Shown: positions 1 to 8,349, counted from the stretch's first letter. The stretch: 64,000 nt of DNA from Gemella morbillorum (GCF_900476045.1 NZ_LS483440.1:1674001-1738000); one strand, 5' to 3'. The notes: generated by a model not told the origin, from the sequence alone. Numbers and translations: made by a program.

Positions 1-402
1 GACCACATTGTTACAATTATTGAGCAAGCTGGAGCTCTTGATGAACATATTTACACCTCAACACTACAAGAACTTTCTGCTGAAGTTGGCGAACAAGTAA
101 ACAACCTGCGCGCACTTTATATCCCACCGCTAAAAAATTCACTAAGCTATAATATTAAAGACTACGCTAATGAATATAATGATGAAGATGAAATTACTGA
201 AGATAACCTTATTAACAAACTTGAAAATCTAGTATCAAAATTAAAGAAAAATAGTGACCGTACTGATGACTACACAGCGGATAACACAAAAATACTCGCT
301 CAAATTATTAATACTTCACTAGATTTTACTATCGCATGCGACACTTACTACGAACTTAGCGATATTGTTAATGAAATGAAAGAGGATAGAGACAATGGAT
401 AA
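1..402 (+). CDS. C-terminal part of an unrecognised helical protein
   Basis: An open frame enters from the left edge and ends at TAA 400-402. The visible 133 residues are hydrophilic, acidic and predicted helical, with no signal peptide, membrane segment or motif that I recognise. The last codons overlap the start of the next gene by 8 bases (ATG at 395), so the two are probably translationally coupled in one operon. The N-terminal part is outside the window and I make no functional call. Confidence 0.75.
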   Translation, partial: DHIVTIIEQAGALDEHIYTSTLQELSAEVGEQVNNLRALYIPPLKNSLSYNIKDYANEYNDEDEITEDNLINKLENLVSKLKKNSDRTDDYTADNTKILAQIINTSLDFTIACDTYYELSDIVNEMKEDRDNG

Positions 403-952
403 GGTTCTCGCATTTAGTAAGAAAATTTTGAAAGAAGTAATAGATAAAAACTCGATTGTTGTTGATGCAACATGTGGCAATGGCAATGACACCTTATTTT
501 TAGCACAAAGTGCAGCAAAGAAAGTTTACGCTTTTGATATTCAGCAACAAGCGATTGATTCTACATTAAAGCTTCTACAAATAAACAACTGCCTTGAAAA
601 ATGTGAAGTCATTTTAGATTCACATAACAACTTTGATAACTATATTAGCGAGCCGATTAAAGCTGTTGTCTTTAATCTTGGTTACCTACCTAATGCAGAC
701 CACACAATAACTACTCTTGCGGATACAACTTTACTGGCAATAGATAAATTTCTTACCAACCTTGAAATTAACGGACGTATCGTGATTGTTGTTTACTGGG
801 GACATGAGAACGGAAAAGTAGAAAAAGAAGCTTTGCTTAACCATTTAACAAAACTTGATCAAAAAGAAGTAGAAGTACTAAGCTATCAGTTTATCAATCA
901 AAAAAATAATGCACCATTTGTCCTTGCTTTAGAAAAGAAAAATAATATATAA
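395..952 (+). CDS. mnmM: tRNA (mnm5s2U34) methyltransferase MnmM (YtqB family)
   Basis: A class I SAM-dependent methyltransferase of 185 residues. Motif I is seen as VDATCGNGNDT (about residues 23-33), and the YtqB-type motif NLGYLPNADH lies near residues 94-103. Family knowledge: YtqB/MnmM makes the last methylation of mnm5s2U34 in tRNA wobble positions in Gram-positive bacteria. The length is normal for the family. It overlaps the upstream gene by 8 bases and is followed after 29 bases by a CYTH protein, suggesting one operon. Confidence in the family is high; the exact tRNA substrate is by homology. Confidence 0.88.
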   Translation: MDKVLAFSKKILKEVIDKNSIVVDATCGNGNDTLFLAQSAAKKVYAFDIQQQAIDSTLKLLQINNCLEKCEVILDSHNNFDNYISEPIKAVVFNLGYLPNADHTITTLADTTLLAIDKFLTNLEINGRIVIVVYWGHENGKVEKEALLNHLTKLDQKEVEVLSYQFINQKNNAPFVLALEKKNNI

Positions 953-981
953 AAATCAAATTCCAACTGAAAGGAACTGTA

Positions 982-1560
982 ATGCGCGAAATAGAAATAG
1001 AATTTAAAAATTTATTAACCGAAGAAGAATATAAAAAGTTATATGCTGCCTTTAACCTAGTGAATAAAGAGCAAATAATCAACAAAAATTTTTATTATGA
1101 TGATGCAAACGAAAGCTTCAAAAAGGCAAATTCTGCCTTACGTATTCGCTATACAAATAACAAAACGGAAATGACTCTAAAAATCAAAGGGGCTACACAA
1201 AATATCGAAATCAACGTACCTCTTGATGAGAGTTTCCCGAAAGAACCAACTGTTTTACCAACCTTACCTAACGAAATTATGAGCGAGTTGGAAAGACTTA
1301 ATCTAAAAATAAAAACGCCTATGCTAATTCAAAAAATTGAAACACAGCGTTATGAAGTAAAAACTCAAGATGGGTTATTGGTACTAGATAAAACAACCTT
1401 CCTAAAAGATATAGTTGATTATGAACTTGAATTTGAGGCGACTAGTTTTGAAAAAGGGAAAATAGCTTTTGAAAATCTTTTAACAGAGTTTGATATTACT
1501 AATAAACCTGCTAAACCAAAAATAGCTAGAGCAATGGAGTATAATACCAGGTTTATATAA
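982..1560 (+). CDS. CYTH domain protein (YjbK-like triphosphate tunnel enzyme)
   Basis: The N-terminus shows the CYTH signature ExExK as EIEIEFK (residues 3-9), followed by alternating charged beta strands (LRIRY, MTLKIK, RYEVKT, YELEFEA) that form the eight-stranded tunnel in this family. At 192 residues it matches stand-alone bacterial YjbK proteins. Known members bind triphosphates with divalent metal and some hydrolyse inorganic triphosphate; the substrate here is unknown. RBS AAAGGAAC lies just ahead of ATG 982. It probably belongs to the mnmM operon. Confidence 0.8.
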   Translation: MREIEIEFKNLLTEEEYKKLYAAFNLVNKEQIINKNFYYDDANESFKKANSALRIRYTNNKTEMTLKIKGATQNIEINVPLDESFPKEPTVLPTLPNEIMSELERLNLKIKTPMLIQKIETQRYEVKTQDGLLVLDKTTFLKDIVDYELEFEATSFEKGKIAFENLLTEFDITNKPAKPKIARAMEYNTRFI

Positions 1561-1603
1561 ATTATATCAATAATCTGTATAAATTGTTTAATCGACTACT
1601 TTT

Positions 1604-1734
1604 GATATGCTTGTGTAAGAGTGCCATTTGTTAAAAGATGAATTGTTACACCTCTGTAGATATGCTTGTGATTCTTTATCCCACATCTTTAGAAGATGTT
1701 CCGTTACGATAGATTCCTAAATCACAAGCATATC
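1604..1734. repeat. palindromic element with three copies of an ATATGCTTGTG arm
   Basis: The word GATATGCTTGTG occurs at 1604-1615 and again at 1659-1670. The second copy extends to a 15-base arm (1659-1673) that is perfectly complementary to AATCACAAGCATATC at 1720-1734. Between the arms sits a second perfect hairpin, ACATCTT-TAG-AAGATGT (1683-1699). A T-rich tract (GTATTTTTT) follows the outer stem on the + strand. This could be the end of the mnmM operon transcript, a structured small RNA or a mobile palindrome. Nothing in it resembles a family I can name. The rest of 1561-1858 has no supported gene. Confidence 0.55.
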
Positions 1735-1858
1735 GTATTTTTTCTCTTCATTTCCCCTTCAAAATACTTAGATAGATGTCGATTCACTCCTTGACTACAT
1801 AAAATCAAATTTTATTCCACTAAATCACACTATTTTCTGCTATCTTGTATCGGCTTAT

Positions 1859-2248
1859 TTACACCTCTATCATTCCGACATATTGCATACTACTGCAAAC
1901 CTCTGGTTCTAAATCCAGAAAATCCTTTACTGAAGCAGCCCAAATTACATTTCCCTCTAAAATCCCTTTATCCTTACATTTTCTCTGAAATTCATCTAAA
2001 TCTGCAATATAGTCTTTTCCTAGCTCACACACATCGCATAAAGATGGCCTAAAAGAAAACCAAAAATCTTTTTTATCTAATTCTTCTAAGCTCATTTCTC
2101 TGCAAAAACCACACCTTAAGCTCTCGCTCGGCTTAGTTCTCTCACCTTGCTTCCATTGTTCCATTTCATTTTCATAAAGCTCATTATCCCAATATTGTTC
2201 AAAATCACTTTCTTCAAATGTCCCAATCCATACATAATAAGCTTTCAT
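1859..2248 (-). CDS. Imm22-like (DUF4284-type) small protein
   Basis: A soluble 129-residue acidic protein. Its opening, YYVWIGTFEESDFEQYW, resembles the WIG-F-x-E-x-x-F-x-x-Y start of Imm22/DUF4284 proteins, and the end (VIWAASVKDFLDLEP then YVGMIEV) fits the closing strands of that family. It has two Cys pairs, CGFC (about 47-50) and CDVC (about 71-74), which could bind metal. It begins a minus-strand group with a SUKH protein and two membrane proteins. Family knowledge: Imm22 proteins neutralise polymorphic toxin domains. No toxin is adjacent, so it would be an orphan. The family call is tentative. Confidence 0.5.
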   Translation of the reverse strand: MKAYYVWIGTFEESDFEQYWDNELYENEMEQWKQGERTKPSESLRCGFCREMSLEELDKKDFWFSFRPSLCDVCELGKDYIADLDEFQRKCKDKGILEGNVIWAASVKDFLDLEPEVCSSMQYVGMIEV

Positions 2249-2340
2249 ACTTTCTCCTTCACCTTAATTCACAGCTTTCCATAAATTATTATTTCCCACA
2301 ATTTAGAAAGCTGATTAACCAACGAGCAAACAGCCATCTT

Positions 2341-3828
2341 TTACTCTAAATCTTGCTTAAAAATAAATTTTTTCGGATGATTTCTAATATAGGTATCTTC
2401 GAAAATCCCCTCATAGTCATAAACAAAGTTATCCGCTTGTTCTAAAAATTCCTCTAGGTTATTATCCATACTTTCCAACGCATTCCAACGTTCCTCATTA
2501 TCAAAAGGAATACTTCCTCCAAACAAATCGACTACTTTTTGAAAATTATCGGCTAACTCCGTCATACCAAATAATCTAAAACCTTTGAGCGTATCTTCCC
2601 AAACTATTCCTGTTAAATTATTTAAAAATTGCAAATGCCCTCCGTTATTAACCTCTATAAAATACCAGTTTATTGCATTCAGATATCTTTGTTCCAAGGT
2701 AAACAGCTCAGCTGATTGTAGATATTTTTCATAAGAGTTATATATATCTATCGTCCAATACATCGGCTCCAAAATATCCCAAATATCTTTAAAATTCTTC
2801 ACATCATCTAGTGTAATCTGTTTATATTTTTTCTTTTCTTCTAATTTAAATAAATTATTTCTGTATTCTTTGTAATGTTTATATGCAAGCGGAAATCTTT
2901 CTTCATTGTTTTCGAGTATATTTTTAAATTTATGAAACTCAACAAGTTCCATACACCACTCTATAACCTGATTATCCTTTGACAATTCTATAGATTTCTC
3001 CAGCATAGTAAGAGCCTGCAACACCTCATCTTCAATCCTGTAACGATCATTTGATGATAGTTGTGAGTAAGAATACCCATAACGATAATACCAAGTGGCA
3101 TCACGTTCTTTTTCCGGAATCATATCCAGTATCCTTATAGCATCCTCTAACCTATTATCATTATTGTATGTTTTCGCTAGTATTCCTATAAACTCTGCAC
3201 TTAAGTTTTGAACTCCAACATATTCCAGAAATTCTATAATACTTTCATAATCATTTTCTTTATCTAATATTGTTATAATTTCTAATCTTTGTTTCTCGCT
3301 GCACTTTAAGAAATCTTCATTTGTAATATTATATGGGTTAATTCGCAGACCTCTTATAAAATCTTCGAAATTATCAGCCAGTTGATAAATACGATAATCA
3401 TCTTCTTGATCTACAAGTACCACTTTAGGCTCACCATCACACCCACATTCTCTATAATCAAGAAATACCATATGATGTCCTGCTGAAATAGTATCAGCTA
3501 TAGCAATCCCTATATTTGGATACTTCCATTCATTTAACCAAAGCTCATTTCCTAATTCACCACAAAGTGAGTACAGTTTCGTTTTATCAATACCATAGAT
3601 ACTTTCAATATGAACAGCTGTCTCTCTAGTAGAAAAAACTGTAGCAAATGGTATCCCTCCATTATGTTTTTTTATTAATTCTATATAAGACTCTGGCAAC
3701 TTATACCCTAGCTCATCTTCAATCTCTTTTATTTCTTCATCAGTCGGTTCTTTTCCTACATGAGATTCTAAAGCATATTCACTATCATCCCAAAAAGTTC
3801 CCCAATCAAAATCTTCAAATTTCCCCAT
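2341..3828 (-). CDS. SUKH-TPR-DUF4375 (DMP19-like) multidomain immunity-type protein
   Basis: A 495-residue soluble protein with three parts. Residues about 20-160 form an SMI1/KNR4 (SUKH) domain, seen in EIKEIEDELGYKLPESYIEL and KKHNGG. Residues about 170-340 are helical and TPR-like (LAKTYNNDNRLEDAIRILD, WYYRYGYSYSQL). Residues about 350-490 resemble DMP19/DUF4375, with YLNAINWYFIEVNNGGHLQF and an acidic tail. Both end domains are recurrent in immunity proteins of polymorphic toxin systems. RBS is ambiguous but ATG 3828 precedes the SUKH domain well. The combination of two immunity folds in one chain is unusual; the cognate toxin is not visible. Confidence 0.7.
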   Translation of the reverse strand: MGKFEDFDWGTFWDDSEYALESHVGKEPTDEEIKEIEDELGYKLPESYIELIKKHNGGIPFATVFSTRETAVHIESIYGIDKTKLYSLCGELGNELWLNEWKYPNIGIAIADTISAGHHMVFLDYRECGCDGEPKVVLVDQEDDYRIYQLADNFEDFIRGLRINPYNITNEDFLKCSEKQRLEIITILDKENDYESIIEFLEYVGVQNLSAEFIGILAKTYNNDNRLEDAIRILDMIPEKERDATWYYRYGYSYSQLSSNDRYRIEDEVLQALTMLEKSIELSKDNQVIEWCMELVEFHKFKNILENNEERFPLAYKHYKEYRNNLFKLEEKKKYKQITLDDVKNFKDIWDILEPMYWTIDIYNSYEKYLQSAELFTLEQRYLNAINWYFIEVNNGGHLQFLNNLTGIVWEDTLKGFRLFGMTELADNFQKVVDLFGGSIPFDNEERWNALESMDNNLEEFLEQADNFVYDYEGIFEDTYIRNHPKKFIFKQDLE

Positions 3829-3900
3829 AATTTTTCTAACTCCTTCTTGTCTTTTTTAACTCTATTAAGTACCTTATAAAATAAGGTATTCTTCTTCAAA

Positions 3901-4341
3901 CTAAAACTTTAAAAATGTAGACATATTGGTTATTTTAACGCCATGTCTTCTGCTTTCTTTAATTAACTCCTCTATCAACTTATCATTTTTCTTATCTTTT
4001 CCAAAAATAATGGCTGTTGTTTTACCTTGTTTATTATCGATGTATAACATATATCTCTTTCCTCCCCCACTTCTTCCACGAAAACAAGAAATTCTAATAC
4101 ATTTTATCTCTTTTAATGGAATAATTCTTTTTCTAATAACAAATGCATTATGAATATAAAGCTTCCCTTCCGCTATATGATAAGGTGCAAAAAAAGATCC
4201 TTTACTTTGGCGAACAATACTACATCTACGAAAAATAATAAGCATAAATATTACTAAAAGCGTTATTGTCGCGTGTCTAAAAAGTCTATTCTTCCACATT
4301 TCTTCAAGCCCTATTAAAAAATATTCAATCCATTCTATCAT
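3901..4341 (-). CDS. membrane-anchored PH-like domain protein
   Basis: A membrane segment (about residues 22-38, ATITLLVIFMLIIF) is followed by a basic beta-rich domain (residues 50-146) like bacterial PH/YcxB-type domains: IAEGKLYIHNAFVIRKR, then IIPLKEIKCIRI. I start it at ATG 4341 because GGAG sits 9 bases ahead; the ATG at 4350 would directly touch that GGAG. It lies within the minus-strand immunity-like group, and a protein of similar design occurs at 61771-62286. Function unknown; the domain call is from pattern only. Confidence 0.5.
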   Translation of the reverse strand: MIEWIEYFLIGLEEMWKNRLFRHATITLLVIFMLIIFRRCSIVRQSKGSFFAPYHIAEGKLYIHNAFVIRKRIIPLKEIKCIRISCFRGRSGGGKRYMLYIDNKQGKTTAIIFGKDKKNDKLIEELIKESRRHGVKITNMSTFLKF

Positions 4342-4453
4342 TAAAATCATCTCCTTATTAGATATTTCTTACAATTTAACTAGAAATTTTTCGGATTTCC
4401 CCTTAATCACTCATCATGAAATATTAATAATCTTCAAATACTGACTTGCCAGC

Positions 4454-4909
4454 TTAATACTCCTTACATCTGGCTATAATATTTAACTTTCTTTTTAACA
4501 ATATGTAATCTAATATTAAAATAAATAATAACAATGGTATTAAATCAAGAATAAAGATAGGTAATACTTCTATAAAAATTAGCGGAACAGTTCCTTTTTT
4601 CTCATAAGGTGCACTACCCCAATACCCATTAATAAGTGGTGATACAGCCTCTAAAGTATTATAATACCAACTTGTAAAACTATTTTGATAAGGATTCATT
4701 ATTACCCACATCGTTAACATAAACATAATAACAAGATATAAAATTCCAAAAACTAACGCTAGTGTTTTTGTTTTTCGAGCAACTTCTGCACAAGTCTCAT
4801 CCACTTCATCTTGACTTAAGTTTTGAAAAACTTCGTACTTCGCCCATTTTTTATTAAAAACATATTGATTATATTTGTATAAATAATGTTTTTTTATATC
4901 ACCTTTCAT
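4454..4909 (-). CDS. two-pass membrane protein, unrecognised
   Basis: A 151-residue protein: a charged N-terminal helix (about 1-45), a membrane segment (LALVFGILYLVIMFMLTMWVI, about 50-71), an extracellular loop with aromatic residues, and a second hydrophobic stretch (PLIFIEVLPIFILDLIPLLLFILIL, about 108-132) with a basic tail. No family recognised. It is the first gene of the minus-strand group ending at 1859, so it may be a membrane partner or immunity protein, but that is inference. Confidence 0.45.
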   Translation of the reverse strand: MKGDIKKHYLYKYNQYVFNKKWAKYEVFQNLSQDEVDETCAEVARKTKTLALVFGILYLVIMFMLTMWVIMNPYQNSFTSWYYNTLEAVSPLINGYWGSAPYEKKGTVPLIFIEVLPIFILDLIPLLLFILILDYILLKRKLNIIARCKEY

Positions 4910-5103
4910 AAAATTATAGTCCCTTTCTGCTACTTAGAAAAAATCAAATTTTACTCACAATACTACATATTTTAATGAATCCTATCTCTTTATTAAAATT
5001 ATATCATAAATATTGGCTCTAATCACCGACCACTCTATAATTATATCTTTTTAGCAAATTTCGTTGTCAAAGATTATAGACAATATATCTTGTATACAAA
5101 GAG

Positions 5104-5133
5104 AAAAGTAGTAAATCTAAAAAGACTTACTAC
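5104..5133 (-). terminator. probable terminator of the lipid kinase gene
   Basis: On the minus strand GTAGTAA and TTACTAC (5127-5133 and 5108-5114) can pair around a 12-base loop and are followed by ACTTTTCTC. It lies 40 bases past the stop of the diacylglycerol-kinase-like gene. The rest of 4910-5172 shows no gene. Confidence 0.5.
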
Positions 5134-5172
5134 CTCAGCAAATTATAGCATTTTAATTTCCTAAAACTATAA

Positions 5173-6036
5173 TTATTTTCTTCCTTCTTTTTTAATCTTA
5201 TAAAATTCTTTAATACATTTAAGTTGCATCTTTTTATTTTCTGCGACTAACTCACCATCAATTTGGTAATATGGTTGCGATGTTTCTACCGATAAACTAT
5301 CAGCCTTTAAAACTTTGATACCTTTTAATTTATTATGTTTATTTAACAACAAACAAATGTAATTATAAACAAATCTAAACCAAGACATATCAGCCATTAT
5401 CATAATATGAAACTGCCCATCTCGTCCTGTAGCTGTATTAGAAAATCTAATTCCACCACCTTCATATGATTGAATCATTACATTTAACAAACGTAACTTA
5501 TCTGTCTCTAAAATACTGTCCCCTACTTGAATTTTGGCATAGTATTTTTTTAATTTTAAAATCGTTATAACTCCTTCAACTAAATAAATATAACTTCCGA
5601 AATATTTCTTTAGTCTTGATTTTTCTACTCGCTCTATAACATCTGCATTAAAACCAATATCAAACCCTGAGCAGAACTTTTTACCATTCACATCTCCTAC
5701 ATCGTATACATTAAAATCACTAGAATTTATCAACTTTATTATACAAGAGGAACTCCTCTCTAATTGTAATGAGCGTGCTAAATCATTTCCTGATCCTTGC
5801 GCCAAGTATATAATATCTTCTTCATGATAGTTATTAATAACTTCATTTATTGTTCCGTCTCCACCAATTACAATAATTTGCTTTGAAGAAACCTCATCCA
5901 TTAACTTTTGCGCGTTTTTTGTTTCACTCGTTTTTAAAACTCTATATTCAATTTTTTCTCGATTCAAGATATTTTCAATTTTTTCTAACTCTAATAATGA
6001 TTTTTTATGTTTTGAATTTACTATTATTTCAATCAT
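5173..6036 (-). CDS. diacylglycerol/lipid kinase family protein (DagK/YegS type)
   Basis: A 287-residue cytosolic protein with the DAGK catalytic domain. The nucleotide-binding motif is IVIGGDGTINEVI (about residues 55-67), and LAQGSGNDLARSL lies at about 79-91, both diagnostic for DagK/BmrU/YegS. Family knowledge: these enzymes phosphorylate diacylglycerol or related lipids using ATP, recycling lipid freed during lipoteichoic-acid synthesis. The length is normal. Monocistronic on the minus strand, with a hairpin terminator after it. The lipid substrate cannot be told from sequence. Confidence 0.85.
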   Translation of the reverse strand: MIEIIVNSKHKKSLLELEKIENILNREKIEYRVLKTSETKNAQKLMDEVSSKQIIVIGGDGTINEVINNYHEEDIIYLAQGSGNDLARSLQLERSSSCIIKLINSSDFNVYDVGDVNGKKFCSGFDIGFNADVIERVEKSRLKKYFGSYIYLVEGVITILKLKKYYAKIQVGDSILETDKLRLLNVMIQSYEGGGIRFSNTATGRDGQFHIMIMADMSWFRFVYNYICLLLNKHNKLKGIKVLKADSLSVETSQPYYQIDGELVAENKKMQLKCIKEFYKIKKEGRK

Positions 6037-6155
6037 CTTCTTAACCTTACTTTAGATAACTGCATAATTCCTTGTATTAACAGCTATAAACTCCTTCAAC
6101 TATTTAGCTATGTTATTATATCCCTTATCTTTAACTTAATACTATATAATTCCTG

Positions 6156-6199
6156 AAAAAAAGATAAAAGCCGTCCAAAACTATTTCCAACTTTTATCT
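6156..6199 (-). terminator. terminator after the DUF1310-like gene
   Basis: AGATAAAAG (6162-6170) and CTTTTATCT (6191-6199) form a perfect 9-base stem. On the minus strand the stem is followed by a run of Ts (6156-6162 in complement), 94 bases past the stop of the gene at 6293. Confidence 0.75.
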
Positions 6200-6292
6200 A
6201 AATAAATACATCAATATAAAATCTAATATAGTAATAAGTCCTTTGAAAGTAATATTTACATACCTAATCCCTATAATAAAATTGATGAGTCC

Positions 6293-6652
6293 CTATTCTT
6301 CTTTTAATAACTCATCCAATTCTTCAGAATGTTTTACTTCTTCTACAAGCGGTTCGCCTTCATTGATTACTGTATCAATACTTAACTTCTCATCATTATT
6401 AACTATTAGTCGCGCAAAAATTTTTTCCCCAACCTGCTTTATACTTTCATAATCAATTTTATAATCTTTAATTTTTGATTTTGTAGTAAATGCCAACTTA
6501 TCTTTTTCAAAAATAATTTTTTCATACAATCCGCGTGCATCAGCGGTCTTAACAGTTTGAATTATTTCTTTATATTTTGGATTATTTTTCATATAAATAA
6601 CCCCGCCAACAGCAGCGATAAAAGTCAAAGCTCCTAGTATTCTTTTTCTCAT
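6293..6652 (-). CDS. DUF1310-like small exported/membrane protein
   Basis: A 119-residue protein with an N-terminal membrane or signal segment (ILGALTFIAAVGGVIYM) and a small domain containing LAFTTKSKIKDYKIDYESI and ARLIVNNDEKLSIDTVINE. This matches the layout of the DUF1310 protein at 18574-18933 (ALTSKGKIKSYKID, KIVINGDESLYLGTILN), so I read it as a divergent paralogue. The start is ATG 6652, 7 bases after AAGGAGG; the longer frame starting at 6673 would swallow that RBS. It may be a surface-exposed accessory protein; its function is unknown. Confidence 0.6.
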   Translation of the reverse strand: MRKRILGALTFIAAVGGVIYMKNNPKYKEIIQTVKTADARGLYEKIIFEKDKLAFTTKSKIKDYKIDYESIKQVGEKIFARLIVNNDEKLSIDTVINEGEPLVEEVKHSEELDELLKEE

Positions 6653-7030
6653 AAAACAAGCCTCCTTACTCACAATAAAATATCAATTGGAGATTTCCTT
6701 CATCCCTTATCTCCATTGTTTTTTGTTAACTTATATAATATACCTTTTTAAATTTTTTTTCAACTATTTTAAGAAGCTTTTTTCCTACACTTATTTGTTC
6801 CTAAAAACTTTATCCTATTTTTTAAGGGCTATTCTATTTTGTATTTTTATTTTTTATACATATCTTTTCGATTACATTGCTTTTTTATATTTATTCTGTC
6901 AAAAATATATCATTAATAAATAAATTTATTTTTTATTATTTATTGTATAATCTGCGCTATAATTTCTTATAAAACAACAATAAAACCAGAAATAAAAATC
7001 CTTGTTTACGAAATTTTTTACTAAAAATAT

Positions 7031-7059
7031 TTTATTTATCAATCTTTGTGTGTTATAAT
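7031..7059 (+). promoter_or_regulatory. extended -10 promoter of the rhodanese lipoprotein gene
   Basis: TGTTATAAT at 7051-7059 is a perfect extended -10. The -35 position at 7031-7036 (TTTATT) is weak, as expected for extended -10 promoters. The transcript start would lie about 25 bases ahead of ATG 7092. The upstream interval 6674-7030 is very AT-rich and holds no supported gene. Confidence 0.65.
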
Positions 7060-7091
7060 AAAAGTGTAAAGATATTAGGAGGATATTACTT

Positions 7092-7613
7092 ATGAAAAAA
7101 ACAAATAAAATTACACTTGCATTATCAAGCGTTCTATTAGCGGCATCTCTTGCAGGATGTAGTTCTAGCGGCGACGGAGTTGTACGTACTTATAAAGACG
7201 GAAAAGAAGCAGATGTAGAAAAAGCTGCTATTAAACTTGTAAAAGCAGTGAAAACTGGGGATTACAACCTTATGAGCGCTGAAGAACTAAAAAAAGCTCT
7301 TGACGGAAAAGAAGAAATGGTACTTGTTGATACAATGCCAGCAAAAAGTTTCGAGAAATCTCATATTAAATCTGCAGTAAATGCTGTTTTACCTGTAAAA
7401 ATAGAAGATGTAAAACCTGAAGAAAAAGAAGCATTCTTAAAAGCTTTAGGTGATAATAAAGACAAAAAAATCGTTCTTTACTGCGGCTTTGTAGGTTGCG
7501 AACGTAGTCATGTTGGTGCTGTTATAGCTAAAGAAGCAGGCTTTAAAAATGTTTATAGATTCCCGGGCGGAATTGCCGCATGGGTAGATGCGGGAAATAG
7601 CGTCGAAAAATAA
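7092..7613 (+). CDS. rhodanese-domain lipoprotein
   Basis: A lipoprotein signal with lipobox LAGC at about residue 23 precedes a rhodanese domain (about 62-170). The catalytic loop is seen as VLYCGFVGCERS: the first Cys is in the active-site position and the loop has a second Cys. The domain end FPGGIAAWVDAG is typical of rhodaneses. It is therefore anchored outside the membrane and probably handles sulfur, persulfide or thiol redox chemistry; the substrate is unknown. RBS AGGAGG precedes ATG by 9 bases. Single-gene transcript with its own promoter and terminators. Confidence 0.8.
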   Translation: MKKTNKITLALSSVLLAASLAGCSSSGDGVVRTYKDGKEADVEKAAIKLVKAVKTGDYNLMSAEELKKALDGKEEMVLVDTMPAKSFEKSHIKSAVNAVLPVKIEDVKPEEKEAFLKALGDNKDKKIVLYCGFVGCERSHVGAVIAKEAGFKNVYRFPGGIAAWVDAGNSVEK

Positions 7614-7649
7614 CACTTATAGTTAGAATTTGTGGATAATAATGAGGAC

Positions 7650-7772
7650 TTAATCACAAATACTCTTATAGTTTAGGGGCATTCCGTTATTATCGTTGGG
7701 CAACTTAATTTCAAATTGACCACCTCGGCGATTCTCGATTGCATAGTCTCCATTTATCCAGAACAAAAATTC
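7650..7772 (-). pseudogene. possible 3' remnant of a protein gene
   Basis: On the minus strand an open stretch reads FWINGDYAIENRRGGQFEIK and goes on to a stop at 7650-7652 (end NYKSICD). It has no start codon or RBS, and runs back into the terminator stem at 7780. The composition looks protein-like and might be the tail of a lost toxin or secreted protein. This is inference; it could be chance. Confidence 0.3.
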
Positions 7773-7779
7773 CGCCTTT

Positions 7780-7813
7780 AAACCGACAAAACAACAAATT
7801 TTGTCGGTTTTCT
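7780..7813 (+). terminator. hairpin terminator downstream of the rhodanese gene
   Basis: AAACCGACAAAA (7780-7791) and TTTTGTCGGTTT (7799-7810) form a 12-base perfect stem with a 7-base loop, running into TTTTCT. Confidence 0.6.
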
Positions 7814-7822
7814 AAAAAAACA

Positions 7823-7871
7823 AAGACTAACACCTAATTTAATTTGAACAGTGTGTTAGTCTTCTTTTTTT
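7823..7871. terminator. bidirectional terminator between rhodanese gene and yidD
   Basis: AAGACTAACAC (7823-7833) pairs with GTGTTAGTCTT (7853-7863). A T run follows on the + strand (CTTTTTTT) and also on the minus strand (TTTGTTTTTTT). The right arm overlaps the last codons of yidD, so it likely serves both convergent genes. Confidence 0.75.
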
Positions 7872-8113
7872 CTATTATATTTGAAAATATCCTTTTTAAA
7901 TAACGGAACATTATCAAAATACTCCCCTTTATATAGCGGATGACACTTTAATAATCTTTTAACCGTTAAATAAGTTCCTAAGAAAAACCCAAACCTCTTA
8001 TAACTTTCTACCGCGTACATCGAGCAAGTCGGAGAAAATCTGCAACGAGGTTTTGTATAAGGGGAGATATATTTTCTATATAAGTTAATTAAAAATATAC
8101 AAATCTTAGCCAT
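7856..8113 (-). CDS. yidD: membrane protein insertion efficiency factor YidD
   Basis: An 85-residue protein with the YidD core: an amphipathic N-terminal helix (MAKICIFLINLYRKYISP), then CRFSPTCSMYAVESYKRFG and LKCHPLYKGEYFDNVP. The conserved Cys residues and the HP-x-x-G motif are present. YidD assists YidC-dependent insertion of membrane proteins at the inner face of the membrane. I start it at ATG 8113, preceded by AAAGGAAG; the upstream in-frame ATG at 8161 lacks an RBS and adds residues absent in the family. Confidence 0.9.
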   Translation of the reverse strand: MAKICIFLINLYRKYISPYTKPRCRFSPTCSMYAVESYKRFGFFLGTYLTVKRLLKCHPLYKGEYFDNVPLFKKDIFKYNRKKED

Positions 8114-8260
8114 TTTTCTTCCTTTCTTTATTCTTATTGTAACAAAATTATCCCTCCGCATTCAAATAATGTACTTACTTTTTAGAAATTATCTTTCACC
8201 AAAAAAATCTATTATTAATAGCACTTACTTACGAAACTATTATTTTACTGATAACAATTC

Positions 8261-8315
8261 TCAATAATTATTAGAGAGCAATAATCTTTACACCTCATAT
8301 TCAGAATGTTATAAT
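8261..8315 (+). promoter_or_regulatory. dps promoter with a PerR/Fur-like palindrome
   Basis: A strong promoter is seen: TTTACA (8287-8292), 17-base spacer, TATAAT (8310-8315), with TG at 8307-8308. Thirteen bases upstream of the -35, the core ATAATTATTA (8264-8273) matches the centre of the PerR box TTATAATTATTATAA; the outer bases do not match well. Dps genes are commonly PerR targets, so peroxide control is plausible but not proven. Confidence 0.5.
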
Positions 8316-8349
8316 GTAAATATAATTATTAAATAAAGGAGATTTTAAA

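Noticed and set aside
6687..6923. 78-codon Phe/Tyr/Leu-rich frame
   Set aside because: Lies in extreme AT-rich DNA with no RBS; typical chance frame.
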